From Pseudomonadota bacterium (lineage in GTDB: Bacteria > Chloroflexota > UBA6077 > JAJPHF01): 53,340 nucleotides of DNA. The stretch's first letter is position 1, and every line of letters starts with the position of its first letter. Below the pieces are notes generated by a model. The model had not been told where the DNA came from. It saw only the letters and a list, made by a program, of their open reading frames with translations, and made no database searches. Positions 1 through 7,528 of this stretch are shown here, one piece after another. The stretch is from NCBI GenBank assembly GCA_021325365.1, contig JAJPHF010000185.1, positions 1 through 53,340 of the forward strand. The letters run 5' to 3'. The position numbers and the translations under genes are program-made.

Positions 1-681
1 CATGCGCCCACCGGCCGAGTTCGAAGCGCTCCTAGCCCACCCAACCGCTCCACTACTCCCGGCGGCGTCCCAATGAGCTGAGTCTCTACAAAACTCGGGG
101 CGGTTCACATCGTTCCAGTGCCGCAGGTTGAGAAGCGCCTGCACTGGCTCGCCGGCCAGGTGAATATCCTGGTCCTGGTGGCCGCTGACGGGCTCCGAGA
201 CGACGATGGCTCTTTCAATCTCGGCTTGCACAGGTATAGCCTCTGCACGCAGCGCCTCGTAGTTGATGCTGTTCAGTCGCTGCACTTCGGCCGCGGCGAG
301 GTGCGGAAGCAGCGTAGTCTGAAACGCGCGCATGCCCAGGGCGCGCATGACGTAGATCATGTTGCTTGCGAGGTTGCGGCGCCCTCGGACCACATGGGCG
401 CTGACCATCGAGATGAAGGTGTCGGTAGGACGCTGCTGGCTGAACAGGTGGGCGGTAGCGAATTTAGCATGGTTGGCCACGGGATCGGCTCTGCTTACCT
501 CGAACTCGATCCACAGCCGCCGGGCCCCATCAATCCGTTCCAGAATCACATCTGCTCGTGGGGCATAGCCCAGCAGGCGCTCCAGGTCGGCCGGCAAGAC
601 AGGTGTCTCGTGGCGGCACTGCCACTCATTGGGGGGCTGCCGAGCGAACTCGGCCTGCAGGAACGAGGTCAGTCCGGCCAT
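1..681 (-). CDS. PD-(D/E)XK nuclease-like hypothetical protein, partial at left edge
   Basis: The minus-strand frame is open from the ATG at 681 to the left edge with no stop, giving 227 visible residues. It begins MAGLTSFLQAEFARQ. Residues about 43-75 carry RADVILERIDGARR then LWIEFEVSRADP and HAKF, an Asp, then Glu-x-Glu about 15 residues later, then a helix with Lys. That spacing resembles the PD-(D/E)XK nuclease fold, though the match is by motif only. The gene lies downstream of the prophage adaptor gene in the same orientation, so it is probably the next gene of the phage late transcript or a passenger gene. The region after about residue 185 reads less like a conserved protein and could be a lower-quality tail. 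Confidence 0.55.
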   Translation of the reverse strand, partial: MAGLTSFLQAEFARQPPNEWQCRHETPVLPADLERLLGYAPRADVILERIDGARRLWIEFEVSRADPVANHAKFATAHLFSQQRPTDTFISMVSAHVVRGRRNLASNMIYVMRALGMRAFQTTLLPHLAAAEVQRLNSINYEALRAEAIPVQAEIERAIVVSEPVSGHQDQDIHLAGEPVQALLNLRHWNDVNRPEFCRDSAHWDAAGSSGAVGWARSASNSAGGRM

Positions 682-801
682 GGCTCGTCTCGGTGGGTTG
701 TGAGGCCCATAACCAGATCCTCGCCCGGCCAGCTCCTCTGAGCTTACGGATGGTCGGCTGGGCGGCACCGGCTTGCTCCCCACCTTAGCACAATCACCGA
801 A

Positions 802-1495
802 TCAATCGCGGAGGACGAGGCGGCGGGGGGCGGAGCGCTGGGTGCGCTGGCGGGCCTGGAGGGCGGCGAGGTAGCGCTGCTGGTAGGCGGCGGCCTGGGC
901 GGCGGCGGTCTGGCCGCGGTCGCGCTCGTAGGCCTGGCGCTTGCCTTCGTGGGCGTCGATCCAGAGGAGGGCACGGGCGCAGGTGTGGAGGAGGAGCAGG
1001 TCGGTGTCGGCCTGCTCGACGGGAAGGGGGTCGGTGTCGGCGGCGGGCTCGGGGCACTGGGCGGTGTGGCGCACGACGATGCTCTCGCCGCTCTGGGTGG
1101 GGGCGGGGGCGAGGACGAGCTGGTAGCCCCAGAGGTCGTAGCTGTAGGCGCTGGCGCGGGGCTGGTCGGCGAGGGGGACAGGGTCGAGCGCGTCGCCGCC
1201 GACGCGGGGCTGATAGGTGCGGTAGGTGCCGGGCGGGTGCTCGACGCGGACGACTTCGACGAGGCCGGCGGGGAGGGCGTAGCTGGCCTGGCTCGCCACG
1301 GTGGTGAGGGTGGTGGTGCGCTCCCAGGGGGCGGAGCGCGCAAAGTCGCGGATGGCCTCGTTCAGCCACTCGTTGAGGAGGGCATCGCTCCAGAGGGGGG
1401 GTGCCGCCCGTATCGCCCAGCTCGGCGCGCACGAGGGCCCGCCACTGGCCGCGGGTGAGGGAGTAGCCGAGGGCTGGGGTGAGAGGGATGGTCAC
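802..1495 (-). pseudogene. Phage neck/adaptor protein (SU10 adaptor-like), frameshifted
   Basis: GTG at 1495 gives MTIPLTPALGYSLTRGQW and continues to LGDTGGTPP. The frame then breaks at a run of seven G on the plus strand (seven C in the message, 1395-1401). With six C the protein reads on as PLWSDALLNEWLNEAIRDF and then TTLTTVASQASYALPAGL down to the TGA at 802. The pattern of an N-terminal helix, W-S-D-x-x-L-x-x-W-x-N-E-A-x-R, then TV-x-x-Q-x-x-Y-x-LP is typical of SU10-type head-to-tail adaptor proteins. The full product would be about 230 aa. It follows portal and tail genes in the late operon. Either a homopolymer error, a true decay mutation or a +1 shift at CCC-U would explain it. Confidence 0.7.
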
Positions 1496-1547
1496 TGCGG
1501 CCCTCCCATATGTCGGGCCGGGCGTCTGGCCCTCGCTTCGCTCGGTT

Positions 1548-1937
1548 TCATGTGTTGGCCACCTGGTCGTTGGCGAGGAGCGCCACCACCTTCGCGAGCG
1601 TGCGCTGGCCCTGGGCGAGGGCCACGATGGCGTCGCGCAGGGCGTCGGCCTTGAGCGCGACGGTGCCCGCGGCGGCGTAGGCGCTCTGGGCGGTGCCGAG
1701 CGCGGCCTGGGCAGTCTGCAGGTCCTGGGCGAGCTCGGCGAGGTTCTTGGGGCGCGTGGCGGGCGGCGTGGGCGGGGTCACCTGGAGCGCGCCGCCGACG
1801 AGCCGCTTGGCGCCGGGCTGGAACAGTTTGGGGATCTCGGCGTCGGCGAGCAGCGCGACCTGGAGCGGGTCGGGCGGGGGCGTGGGGAACTCGCCGTGCG
1901 CCTGCACGTTGCCCTGGGGGTCTACGATCACCTGCAC
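1548..1937 (-). CDS. Hypothetical prophage protein with coiled-coil C-terminus
   Basis: This 129-aa protein starts MQVIVDPQGNVQAHGEF. Residues about 60-125 are Ala/Leu/Gln rich with regular hydrophobic spacing (LAELAQDLQTAQAALG), so a helical or coiled-coil segment is likely. It sits between the tail fibre gene (ends 1947) and the adaptor gene in the same orientation with short gaps, which fits a structural or chaperone role in the phage late operon. I do not recognise a family. The long plus-strand frame across this region is antisense noise. Confidence 0.7.
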   Translation of the reverse strand: MQVIVDPQGNVQAHGEFPTPPPDPLQVALLADAEIPKLFQPGAKRLVGGALQVTPPTPPATRPKNLAELAQDLQTAQAALGTAQSAYAAAGTVALKADALRDAIVALAQGQRTLAKVVALLANDQVANT

Positions 1938-1946
1938 GGCGACCTC

Positions 1947-2966
1947 CTAGCGCTTGTACTCGACGACGCGGATGACGAGGGACTCGAGGCCGCTGGTGGC
2001 GCGGCAGTAGAGGCTGCCGGCCTGGGTGGAGATGACCTGGACCTTGACGGTGTGGGAGCCGACGGCGAGGCCCGTGCGCAGGACGGGGGCGGCGCCGTCG
2101 AAGCCGTTGCCGCCCTTGCCGGCGCCGGCGAAGCCACCGGCGAAGCTGACGGTGACGGTGCCGTCGAGGACGATGCGGGCGCCGATCTCGGCGTCGGTGG
2201 CGGAGGGGAGGACGTAGGCGAAGCCACCGACGTAGATGGCGACGAGGCTGGCAGCGTCGTCGACGGCGAAGCTCTGGTCGGTGCCGACGTCCACCCAGGT
2301 GCTGGCGAAGACGGCGGTGCCGCTGTTGAGGTCGGTGGCGGCTGTATAGTCGAGCTGCACTTTGGCGATCTGGCCGCCGGTGGCGATCTTCGCCGTGGTG
2401 ACCGCGCTGGAGGCGAGCTGCGTGGCGCCCACGGCGCCGGCGGCGATCCCCGGGTTCGGATAGGTGCCGCTGAGGGAGCCGCCCGCGCCCCCGGTCGGCG
2501 GACGGCTGTCGGCGAGGCGCGCGTCGTTGCCGGCGCAGGCCTGCTGGGCGCCAGTGCCGAGGGTGCGCAGGCTGGGGGTGATGGCGGCGCCGTCTTTGTT
2601 GGCGGCGGCGATCTCGGCGTCGGTGATGGTGGCGGGGGCGATCTCCAGGGCGGTGATGGTGTCGGGCAGGATGATGGCGCCGTCGAGCACGTCGGCGGGC
2701 ACGGCGACGCTGACGTTGCTCAGGGTGACGGGCGTGTAGCCAGCCGCGGTGATGGCCAGGTCCACGAGCTGGGCGGCGGCCAGGTAGAAGGCGAAGAAGC
2801 CGCGGCCGTCGGTGGTGAGCGGGTTGGGGAGCGTCGTGGCGGAGCTGGGGTCGGCGTAGAGGGTGAGGGGCGTGGTGGTGCCGGGCTGGTAGACGGCGAC
2901 CTGCGCGCCGCCCAGGGCGTTGCCGAAGGTGTCGGCGACGACGTTGACGTAGAGCGATCTAGCCAT
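1947..2966 (-). CDS. Phage tail fibre / receptor-binding-like protein
   Basis: 339 aa. Residues 1-95 (SLYVNVVADTFGNALGGAQV onward, with YQPGTTTP and DGRGFFAFYL) look like a small beta-sandwich domain of the kind found at the start of phage fibres. It is followed by repeated collagen-like segments: ITALEIAPATITDAEIAAA, then GGSLSGTYPNPGIAAGAVG and QLASSAVTTAKIA, typical fibre shaft repeats. The C-terminal about 130 residues form a beta-rich head (STWVDVGTDQSFAVDD, VGSHTVKVQV). Its start overlaps the stop of the portal gene by 8 bases, so the two are translationally coupled. Confidence 0.8.
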   Translation of the reverse strand: MARSLYVNVVADTFGNALGGAQVAVYQPGTTTPLTLYADPSSATTLPNPLTTDGRGFFAFYLAAAQLVDLAITAAGYTPVTLSNVSVAVPADVLDGAIILPDTITALEIAPATITDAEIAAANKDGAAITPSLRTLGTGAQQACAGNDARLADSRPPTGGAGGSLSGTYPNPGIAAGAVGATQLASSAVTTAKIATGGQIAKVQLDYTAATDLNSGTAVFASTWVDVGTDQSFAVDDAASLVAIYVGGFAYVLPSATDAEIGARIVLDGTVTVSFAGGFAGAGKGGNGFDGAAPVLRTGLAVGSHTVKVQVISTQAGSLYCRATSGLESLVIRVVEYKR

Positions 2967-4389
2967 CGGAGGGCATCCCTGAGAGGGTCTGGACGGGGCC
3001 GAGGGTGGCGAGCTCGGCGTGGACGCGCTGCAGCTCGGCCTCGGGGCTCTCGGTGCCGAGCAGGTCCATGGCGGTGCGGCGGGAGCGCAGGCCGGCGGCG
3101 ACGAGCTGGACGTTGTTGCGGACCTCGAAGGCGTCGTCGGTCGGCATCATGCTGGGCCAGATGATGCGGGGGCGCAGGCCGGCGTAGCTCTGGGGCGGGA
3201 CGAGGCCGACGGCCTCGGCGACGGCCCAGATGAGGCGGGTGCGCTGGCGCAGGGCGGCGGTCCAGCGGACGCGCTTGCGGAGCGTCTTCTGAATGAGGGG
3301 GCGCAGCTCGGTCTCGAGGGCGACGCCGGAGAGCAGGCGGCCGGAGTCGCCGAAGGCGGTGCGCGGGGTCTCGGCGGTCTCGTAGAGGGCGCGGAGGACC
3401 TGGTTGATGTGATCCTGGACGGCGGCGGGCTGGCCCTGCCACTCCAGGAGCTTCACGTCGGCGTCGCGGGGGACGTCCCAGACGGTGCCGGGGCCGACGG
3501 TGAGCGAGTCGTGGTCCTCGACGCCGCGGAAGACGATCGGCGGGTCGGCGTGGAAGCGGATGACGTCGGCCTGGTCGGAGAAGCGCTCGTCGAGCTCGCG
3601 GTTGAGAGCGACGACATCGGCGAGGTCGGAGCGCCCCCAGAAGCTGCCGGGCACCGGCTCGTTCGCGATGTGGACGAAGGGGATCACGCCGTAGGGGTTG
3701 GGGCCATTCTGGACGACGTGGCCGGCGACCTCGACGCGGTACTCGGCGGCGGTCCAGGACTCGACGACCTCGGCGCCGGTGCACGGGTCAGCGGGGAGGC
3801 CGTAGAGGGTGAGGGCCTGATCGGCGGTGAGCGTGTAGAGGCAGTCTACGTGCTCCAGGGTGATCACGTCGTCGGGGCGCCAGGTGGCGAAGAAGCCGGC
3901 GGGGTCCACGGCGACGACGCGGACCTGACGGCGGGCGGCGTCCCAGAAGACCTTGTAGACGGCGTCGCCGAGCACCGCGGCGTTCAGGGCGCACTGGAGA
4001 TCTACGACATCGAGGTCGCAGCCGTCGGCGACATCGTAGAGAAGCGCCTCGGCGGCCTGCGCCCGTGCATCGTCGGGATCGTCGGCGCCGCCCGCCGTGG
4101 CAAGGACCGGGAGGCCGCGGGCGCCGGTGGTGCGGGGACGGGCCGGCTCGACGGCGAAGCCCAGGCCGCGGCCGACGAGGAAGGCGACGCCCTTGTCGAC
4201 GATCGTGCGCGCGTAGTTGACCACGAGGTTGCTGCGGCCGCGGCGCGGCGTGAGGTAGTGCTGGCCTTCGTAGAAGGCGAGGTGCTGCTGGTAGGCGAGC
4301 AGGCGGGAGCCGTCCTGCTGGCGGAGCGCCTGATAGCGGCTCGGCGCGAGCCAGGGGGCGAGGCGCGCGGGGAAACGCAGGAGAGCCAC
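2959..4389 (-). CDS. Phage portal protein (SPP1 gp6-like)
   Basis: 476 aa, a normal portal length. The N-terminal part has YEGQHYLTPRRGRSNLVVNY and ARTIVDKGVAFLVGRGLGF, typical of portal proteins of the SPP1 gp6 type, then an ADPSS-poor core with DVVALNRELDERFSDQADVI (the stem/wing helices) and a C-terminal region TPRTAFGDSGRLLSGVALET before the crown. The portal forms the dodecameric ring through which DNA is packed. It lies downstream of a small zinc protein and is coupled to the tail fibre gene. No internal frame problem is visible. Confidence 0.85.
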   Translation of the reverse strand: MALLRFPARLAPWLAPSRYQALRQQDGSRLLAYQQHLAFYEGQHYLTPRRGRSNLVVNYARTIVDKGVAFLVGRGLGFAVEPARPRTTGARGLPVLATAGGADDPDDARAQAAEALLYDVADGCDLDVVDLQCALNAAVLGDAVYKVFWDAARRQVRVVAVDPAGFFATWRPDDVITLEHVDCLYTLTADQALTLYGLPADPCTGAEVVESWTAAEYRVEVAGHVVQNGPNPYGVIPFVHIANEPVPGSFWGRSDLADVVALNRELDERFSDQADVIRFHADPPIVFRGVEDHDSLTVGPGTVWDVPRDADVKLLEWQGQPAAVQDHINQVLRALYETAETPRTAFGDSGRLLSGVALETELRPLIQKTLRKRVRWTAALRQRTRLIWAVAEAVGLVPPQSYAGLRPRIIWPSMMPTDDAFEVRNNVQLVAAGLRSRRTAMDLLGTESPEAELQRVHAELATLGPVQTLSGMPSDG

Positions 4390-4392
4390 CGG

Positions 4393-4629
4393 CTACCCTT
4401 GCGCGGGCGGCGGAGCGTCGCCGTCGGGCGGGTCGGGCTCGGCTGTGCTCGCGCCGCGGCGGCCACGGGCCGGGGCGGCGGGCTCGTCGGGGAGCTGGCC
4501 GGTGCCGGCGCAGGTGGGGCAGGTGGCGAGGTCGGGGAGATTCGTAGGGGCCTTGGCGTCGTAGACGCGGCGCTGACCGGTGGCGCGGCAGTCGGGGCAG
4601 TCGAGCATGTTGTCCTCCAAGAGCGGCAT
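4393..4629 (-). CDS. Small zinc-ribbon prophage protein (DnaJ-type CxxCxxxG repeats)
   Basis: 78 aa starting MPLLEDNMLDCPDCRATG. It has two knuckles, CPDCRATG at residues 11-18 and CPTCAGTG at about 37-44, the CxxCxGxG pattern of the DnaJ zinc domain, followed by a Pro/Asp-rich tail. It probably binds one zinc ion. The gene ends 3 bases before the portal ATG and belongs to the same transcript. Function is unknown; similar single-domain zinc proteins occur in phage head regions. Confidence 0.7.
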   Translation of the reverse strand: MPLLEDNMLDCPDCRATGQRRVYDAKAPTNLPDLATCPTCAGTGQLPDEPAAPARGRRGASTAEPDPPDGDAPPPAQG

Positions 4630-4680
4630 GTCGCTGGAGGACAGGGTAGCGGGCGCGAGCGTTGCGACGCGGACGGATGC

Positions 4681-5145
4681 TCAGGAGCCGACGCTGGCGA
4701 GCGCAGGTCGGTCGTGCGGGGTGGGAGGCTGCTGGACGCCGATGGTGAGGGTTGCCCCGAGAGCGTCGACGATGCGCTGGGCGCGATCGAGAGTAATGCC
4801 GTGATACTCGTTGCGCTCGTCGCGGGAGACCTGCGCCTCGCTGACGCTGAGCTTCTCGGCGAGCTGGCGCTGCGTCAGGCCGGTGGCGATGCGCAGCGCG
4901 ATCAGCAGCTGCCCGAGGCTTGTAAGGCGTGAGAGCTGCTCGAAGTCGCCGCGGCGGACCCGCTCATACCAGGCGATCTCCTCGTTGAGCTGGATATGGA
5001 AGGAGAGCAGTGGCTCCATGGCGCGCTCGACCTGCTCCGGGGTGAGCCCCCGCTCGATGAGGGCCGCGCGCTGCTGCGCCGCGTACTCCTGGTCCTCCCT
5101 AGCTCGCTTGACCGCCTCCCTGTATTCGGCCTCGCTCCTAATCAT
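4681..5145 (-). CDS. XRE-family HTH regulator, likely antitoxin of the pair with 5138-5710
   Basis: Start taken at ATG 5145 (MIRSEAEYREAVKRA), because it overlaps the stop of the upstream gene by 8 bases; an upstream in-frame ATG at 5196 is inside that gene. The product has 154 aa. Residues 1-85 are helical and charged (LIERGLTPEQVERAME), and residues about 88-140 form a helix-turn-helix: LGQLLIALRIATGLTQRQL, AEKLSVSEAQVSRDERNEY. This layout, an N-terminal helical arm and a C-terminal XRE domain, is usual for antitoxins. The partner is a nucleotidyltransferase-like protein, so a toxin-antitoxin role is inferred from context. Confidence 0.75.
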   Translation of the reverse strand: MIRSEAEYREAVKRAREDQEYAAQQRAALIERGLTPEQVERAMEPLLSFHIQLNEEIAWYERVRRGDFEQLSRLTSLGQLLIALRIATGLTQRQLAEKLSVSEAQVSRDERNEYHGITLDRAQRIVDALGATLTIGVQQPPTPHDRPALASVGS

Positions 5146-5710
5146 GGCCAGCCTCCCACCTGATAAGCTGCACGATGCCTTTCGGCTGATGGGCACGGCG
5201 TGAGAGGCGGAATGCAGCAGGGAACTGCAGCTCGTTCCCGAACCGGTCCTTGATCCCTGTCAGCTGGCCGAAGTGGGGGTAGAGCTCCACGCGGTAGTGG
5301 TGCCACATCGGTAGCTGCGCCTTGGCCGAGTTCGGGTCGGGCCGGCGGCTCGCTGGCGCCCAGGTCCAGACCTTGTGCGGGTCTAACGCGTTTAGGTCCC
5401 GCTCAAGCTGCCCGGAGGCAAGGTAGAGCAGATCGCATTCGAAGTAGCCATCGACGTCGTTCGGATGATCCTTGTCCTCCACGAACGAGCCATCGACGAA
5501 GATGCGGTCGATCCCTACCTGCCATAGCTGGCAGACCAGTATCTCCAGGTGGTCTACTAGCCTGGCACGCCAGGCTGCGTCCCAGGTTGGCGACCCGACG
5601 CCGAGCCCCGTGACCAGATGGGACGCCCGCAGGTCCGCCAGCGTGAGCGGGTAGTCGCCCGGGGGCAGGACCCCATCCGGGGTGAACGGTGGCAACAGCG
5701 GCCGGGCCAT
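5138..5710 (-). CDS. Nucleotidyltransferase-like (DUF6932-type) protein, candidate toxin
   Basis: 190 aa, ATG at 5710 with a GGGAG ribosome site. The segment VDGSFVEDKDHPNDVDGYFE at about residues 70-89 has the GS-x(9)-D-x-D layout of the minimal nucleotidyltransferase active site. The C-terminal half has MWHHYRVELYPHFGQLTGIK followed by a basic tail. I recognise it as like the DUF6932 family, whose activity is not established to my knowledge. It is followed with an 8-base overlap by an XRE protein and preceded by its own promoter, so the two form an independent two-gene unit inserted among phage late genes. Confidence 0.75.
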   Translation of the reverse strand: MARPLLPPFTPDGVLPPGDYPLTLADLRASHLVTGLGVGSPTWDAAWRARLVDHLEILVCQLWQVGIDRIFVDGSFVEDKDHPNDVDGYFECDLLYLASGQLERDLNALDPHKVWTWAPASRRPDPNSAKAQLPMWHHYRVELYPHFGQLTGIKDRFGNELQFPAAFRLSRRAHQPKGIVQLIRWEAGHD

Positions 5711-5727
5711 CGCTCCCTCTCGCTCTG

Positions 5728-5756
5728 AGCTTAACTTATTTGTTAAACATTGTCAA
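5728..5756 (-). promoter_or_regulatory. Sigma70-type promoter with operator-like inverted repeat for the 5138-5710/4681-5145 pair
   Basis: On the minus strand TTGACA (5751-5756) is followed by a 17-base spacer and TAAGCT (5728-5733). Inside the spacer and touching the -10 box lies an inverted repeat TTAAC-TTATTT-GTTAA (5731-5746), placed where a bound XRE protein would block RNA polymerase. The stretch is far more AT-rich than anything around it. Autoregulation by the XRE protein is inferred. Confidence 0.6.
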
Positions 5757-5809
5757 TACGATTCAATAGGAAGGAATGAAAATCAACGGGTTTGAATACA
5801 TGCTATGGC

Positions 5810-7216
5810 CTAGCGGCGGGGTTGAGGGTGGCCGGTGGCGCGGCGGAGGGGCGTGACGCGGGCGGCCTCGGCGACCAGGGCGAGAGCCATGAGGAAGTCG
5901 TCGTGGCCCTCGGCGGGGCCCACGTCGAAGGTCATCGCCTGGTGGGCGCGGACGGCGTAGCGGGCCGCGCGGGCCTGCTGCCAGAAGGCCGCGTGCTCGG
6001 GGGACCCGTCGGCGGCGAAGTGGCGGATACGGCCGGCGTTCACCGCGGCGAGTAGGCCGTAGGCGAGCGCGGACTTGGACTGGGCGGCGAAGACGAACGG
6101 CGTCACACGCTGCTCGCCGAGCGCGCCGACGATGAAGCTCGCCACGGCGCCGCCGACGCCGGTGGCGTCGACCACGACGTGACGTACCTGCCAGACGCGC
6201 TTGAGCAGGACCACGAGCTGGGGAATCAGCTCGCGGTGCTTGCGGCCGGTCCAGGCGTAGTGCTCCACCAAGTCCAGCTGCGGCTCCTGGACGCCCGGCG
6301 CGTCGAGGGCGCTGGCGAGCGTGAGGCGGGCGAGCGTGAGGACGACGGAGTCGCGGCGAGCGAACGGCTGGAACTCCCCGCCGGCGATCGGCTCGGCTTC
6401 CTCCTCGCCGGCGCAGTCGAGGCCGGCCACGTAGAGGGCGCCGGGGGCGGGCTGGCGCTCGCGCGGGTGAGTGCCCTGGAGCTGCGCGAGGTGGGCAGGA
6501 CCGAAGAGCCGGCCGGTGCCGGCGACGGGGCGCAGGGCGTACTGGGTCTGGAAGAGCGGGTGGCTCTCGCCGAGGCGGCTGCGCTCGGCCTCGACGTAGG
6601 CGCGGTAGTGGGGATTCTCGGCGGCGCCGGCCTCCCAGTCGTAGGCGAAGTGGCGGCAGACGCCGTTCTGGGCTTCTAGGTCCAGGTTGTGGGCAGCGGT
6701 CTGCTCGAGGAGCGTGGTGCTGTCCCAGCTCGTGCCCCAGAGGATCGTGGTGGCGTTGCCGGTGGCGCTCATCGGGCGGAAGTCCTTCGCGTACTTCGCG
6801 GCGCTGAAGTCCTGCGCCTCATCGATCTCCAGCAAGAGCGACGCCGTGGCGCCGACCACCTGGCTGGCGTCCTGGCCGCTGAAGAAGAAGATGCGTGCCT
6901 GGCCCAGCTCGCGAATGTAGGTGAAGCGCGCACGCACCTTGCCCTTCGTGGGGCCGTTCTGGAGAAGGGCGTCGAGGCGCATCATGGAGTTGATGAGCTG
7001 CGGCTTGAAGGTGGGCGCGGCCTTGACGAGGCTACCGCCCCGCTGCTGGTAGAGCGTGAGCAGGTAGGCTTCCAGGATCGCGGAGAGCTCATTCTTGCCC
7101 ATCTGGCGGGCGTACATGACGGTGAACGTGAGGCCGCGGTGGTGGAGGACGCTGTCCACGATTGGGCCGAGCGGCTCTAGCTGATAGGGGCGGCAGCGTG
7201 CGAGAGAGCACCACAC
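5810..7216 (-). CDS. terL: Phage terminase large subunit (N-terminus probably frameshifted)
   Basis: From the GTG at 7216 the frame gives 468 aa. ATPase motifs: Walker A-like ARQMGKNE (residues 36-43) and Walker B LLLEIDEAQD (127-136). Nuclease acidic residues: GLDCAG (D267), VVVDATGVG (D350), GHDDFLMAL (D439/D440). The protein packs phage DNA through the portal. The visible start (MWCSLARC) is unlikely to be real. In the next frame upstream the message reads RALARVLASAPLFSRVVLS and RTL, which joins naturally to RPYQLEPLGPIVDSVL if one C is added near 7190. The real start would then be near 7319 (TTG behind AGGAGG), giving about 500 aa. Confidence 0.85.
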   Translation of the reverse strand: MWCSLARCRPYQLEPLGPIVDSVLHHRGLTFTVMYARQMGKNELSAILEAYLLTLYQQRGGSLVKAAPTFKPQLINSMMRLDALLQNGPTKGKVRARFTYIRELGQARIFFFSGQDASQVVGATASLLLEIDEAQDFSAAKYAKDFRPMSATGNATTILWGTSWDSTTLLEQTAAHNLDLEAQNGVCRHFAYDWEAGAAENPHYRAYVEAERSRLGESHPLFQTQYALRPVAGTGRLFGPAHLAQLQGTHPRERQPAPGALYVAGLDCAGEEEAEPIAGGEFQPFARRDSVVLTLARLTLASALDAPGVQEPQLDLVEHYAWTGRKHRELIPQLVVLLKRVWQVRHVVVDATGVGGAVASFIVGALGEQRVTPFVFAAQSKSALAYGLLAAVNAGRIRHFAADGSPEHAAFWQQARAARYAVRAHQAMTFDVGPAEGHDDFLMALALVAEAARVTPLRRATGHPQPRR

Positions 7217-7342
7217 GCGAGAAGAGCGGGGCGCTAGCGAGCACGCGGGCGAGGGCGCGCGCCTGCCTCGCTTCGCTCCATCGAGGCTCGCTGCGCTCGC
7301 GTTCTGTTGCAGGCCGCAACGCTCCTCCTACGCGTTGCGTGT

Positions 7343-7528
7343 TCACGGCTGGCCCAGCCGCTTGCGGATCTGGTCGTAGAGGGCGAGTACCAGCGTGATG
7401 CCCAGGCCGATCGCGCCCGAAGTCTGCGTGGGAGTGAGCTGCGGCCACCAGCGACGGGGGGCACGCGGCGGCGCTGGGCGCCGATAGCGGCGGAGGGCGG
7501 CGCGCAGGCGCTGGCTACCCGTTGGCAT
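7343..7528 (-). CDS. Small membrane protein, holin-like
   Basis: 61 aa from ATG 7528. Residues 1-30 are very basic (QRLRAALRRYRRPAP); residues about 37-53 form a single hydrophobic segment SGAIGLGITLVLALYDQ, followed by a short basic tail IRKRLGQP. The start overlaps the end of the endolysin gene by 14 bases, so the two are coupled. One membrane segment next to an endolysin suggests a class III-like holin or pinholin, but the family is not recognised. Confidence 0.6.
   Translation of the reverse strand: MPTGSQRLRAALRRYRRPAPPRAPRRWWPQLTPTQTSGAIGLGITLVLALYDQIRKRLGQP

Noticed and set aside
118..741. 207-aa plus-strand frame at the left end
   Set aside because: It is antisense to a better minus-strand frame with ordinary protein composition and motifs; the plus frame is His/Gly/Arg-rich shadow sequence.
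1479..4932. Two very long plus-strand frames (561 and 637 aa)
   Set aside because: They run opposite the portal, tail fibre and coiled-coil genes and consist of Gly/Ala/Asp/Val-rich sequence, typical antisense of GC-rich genes.
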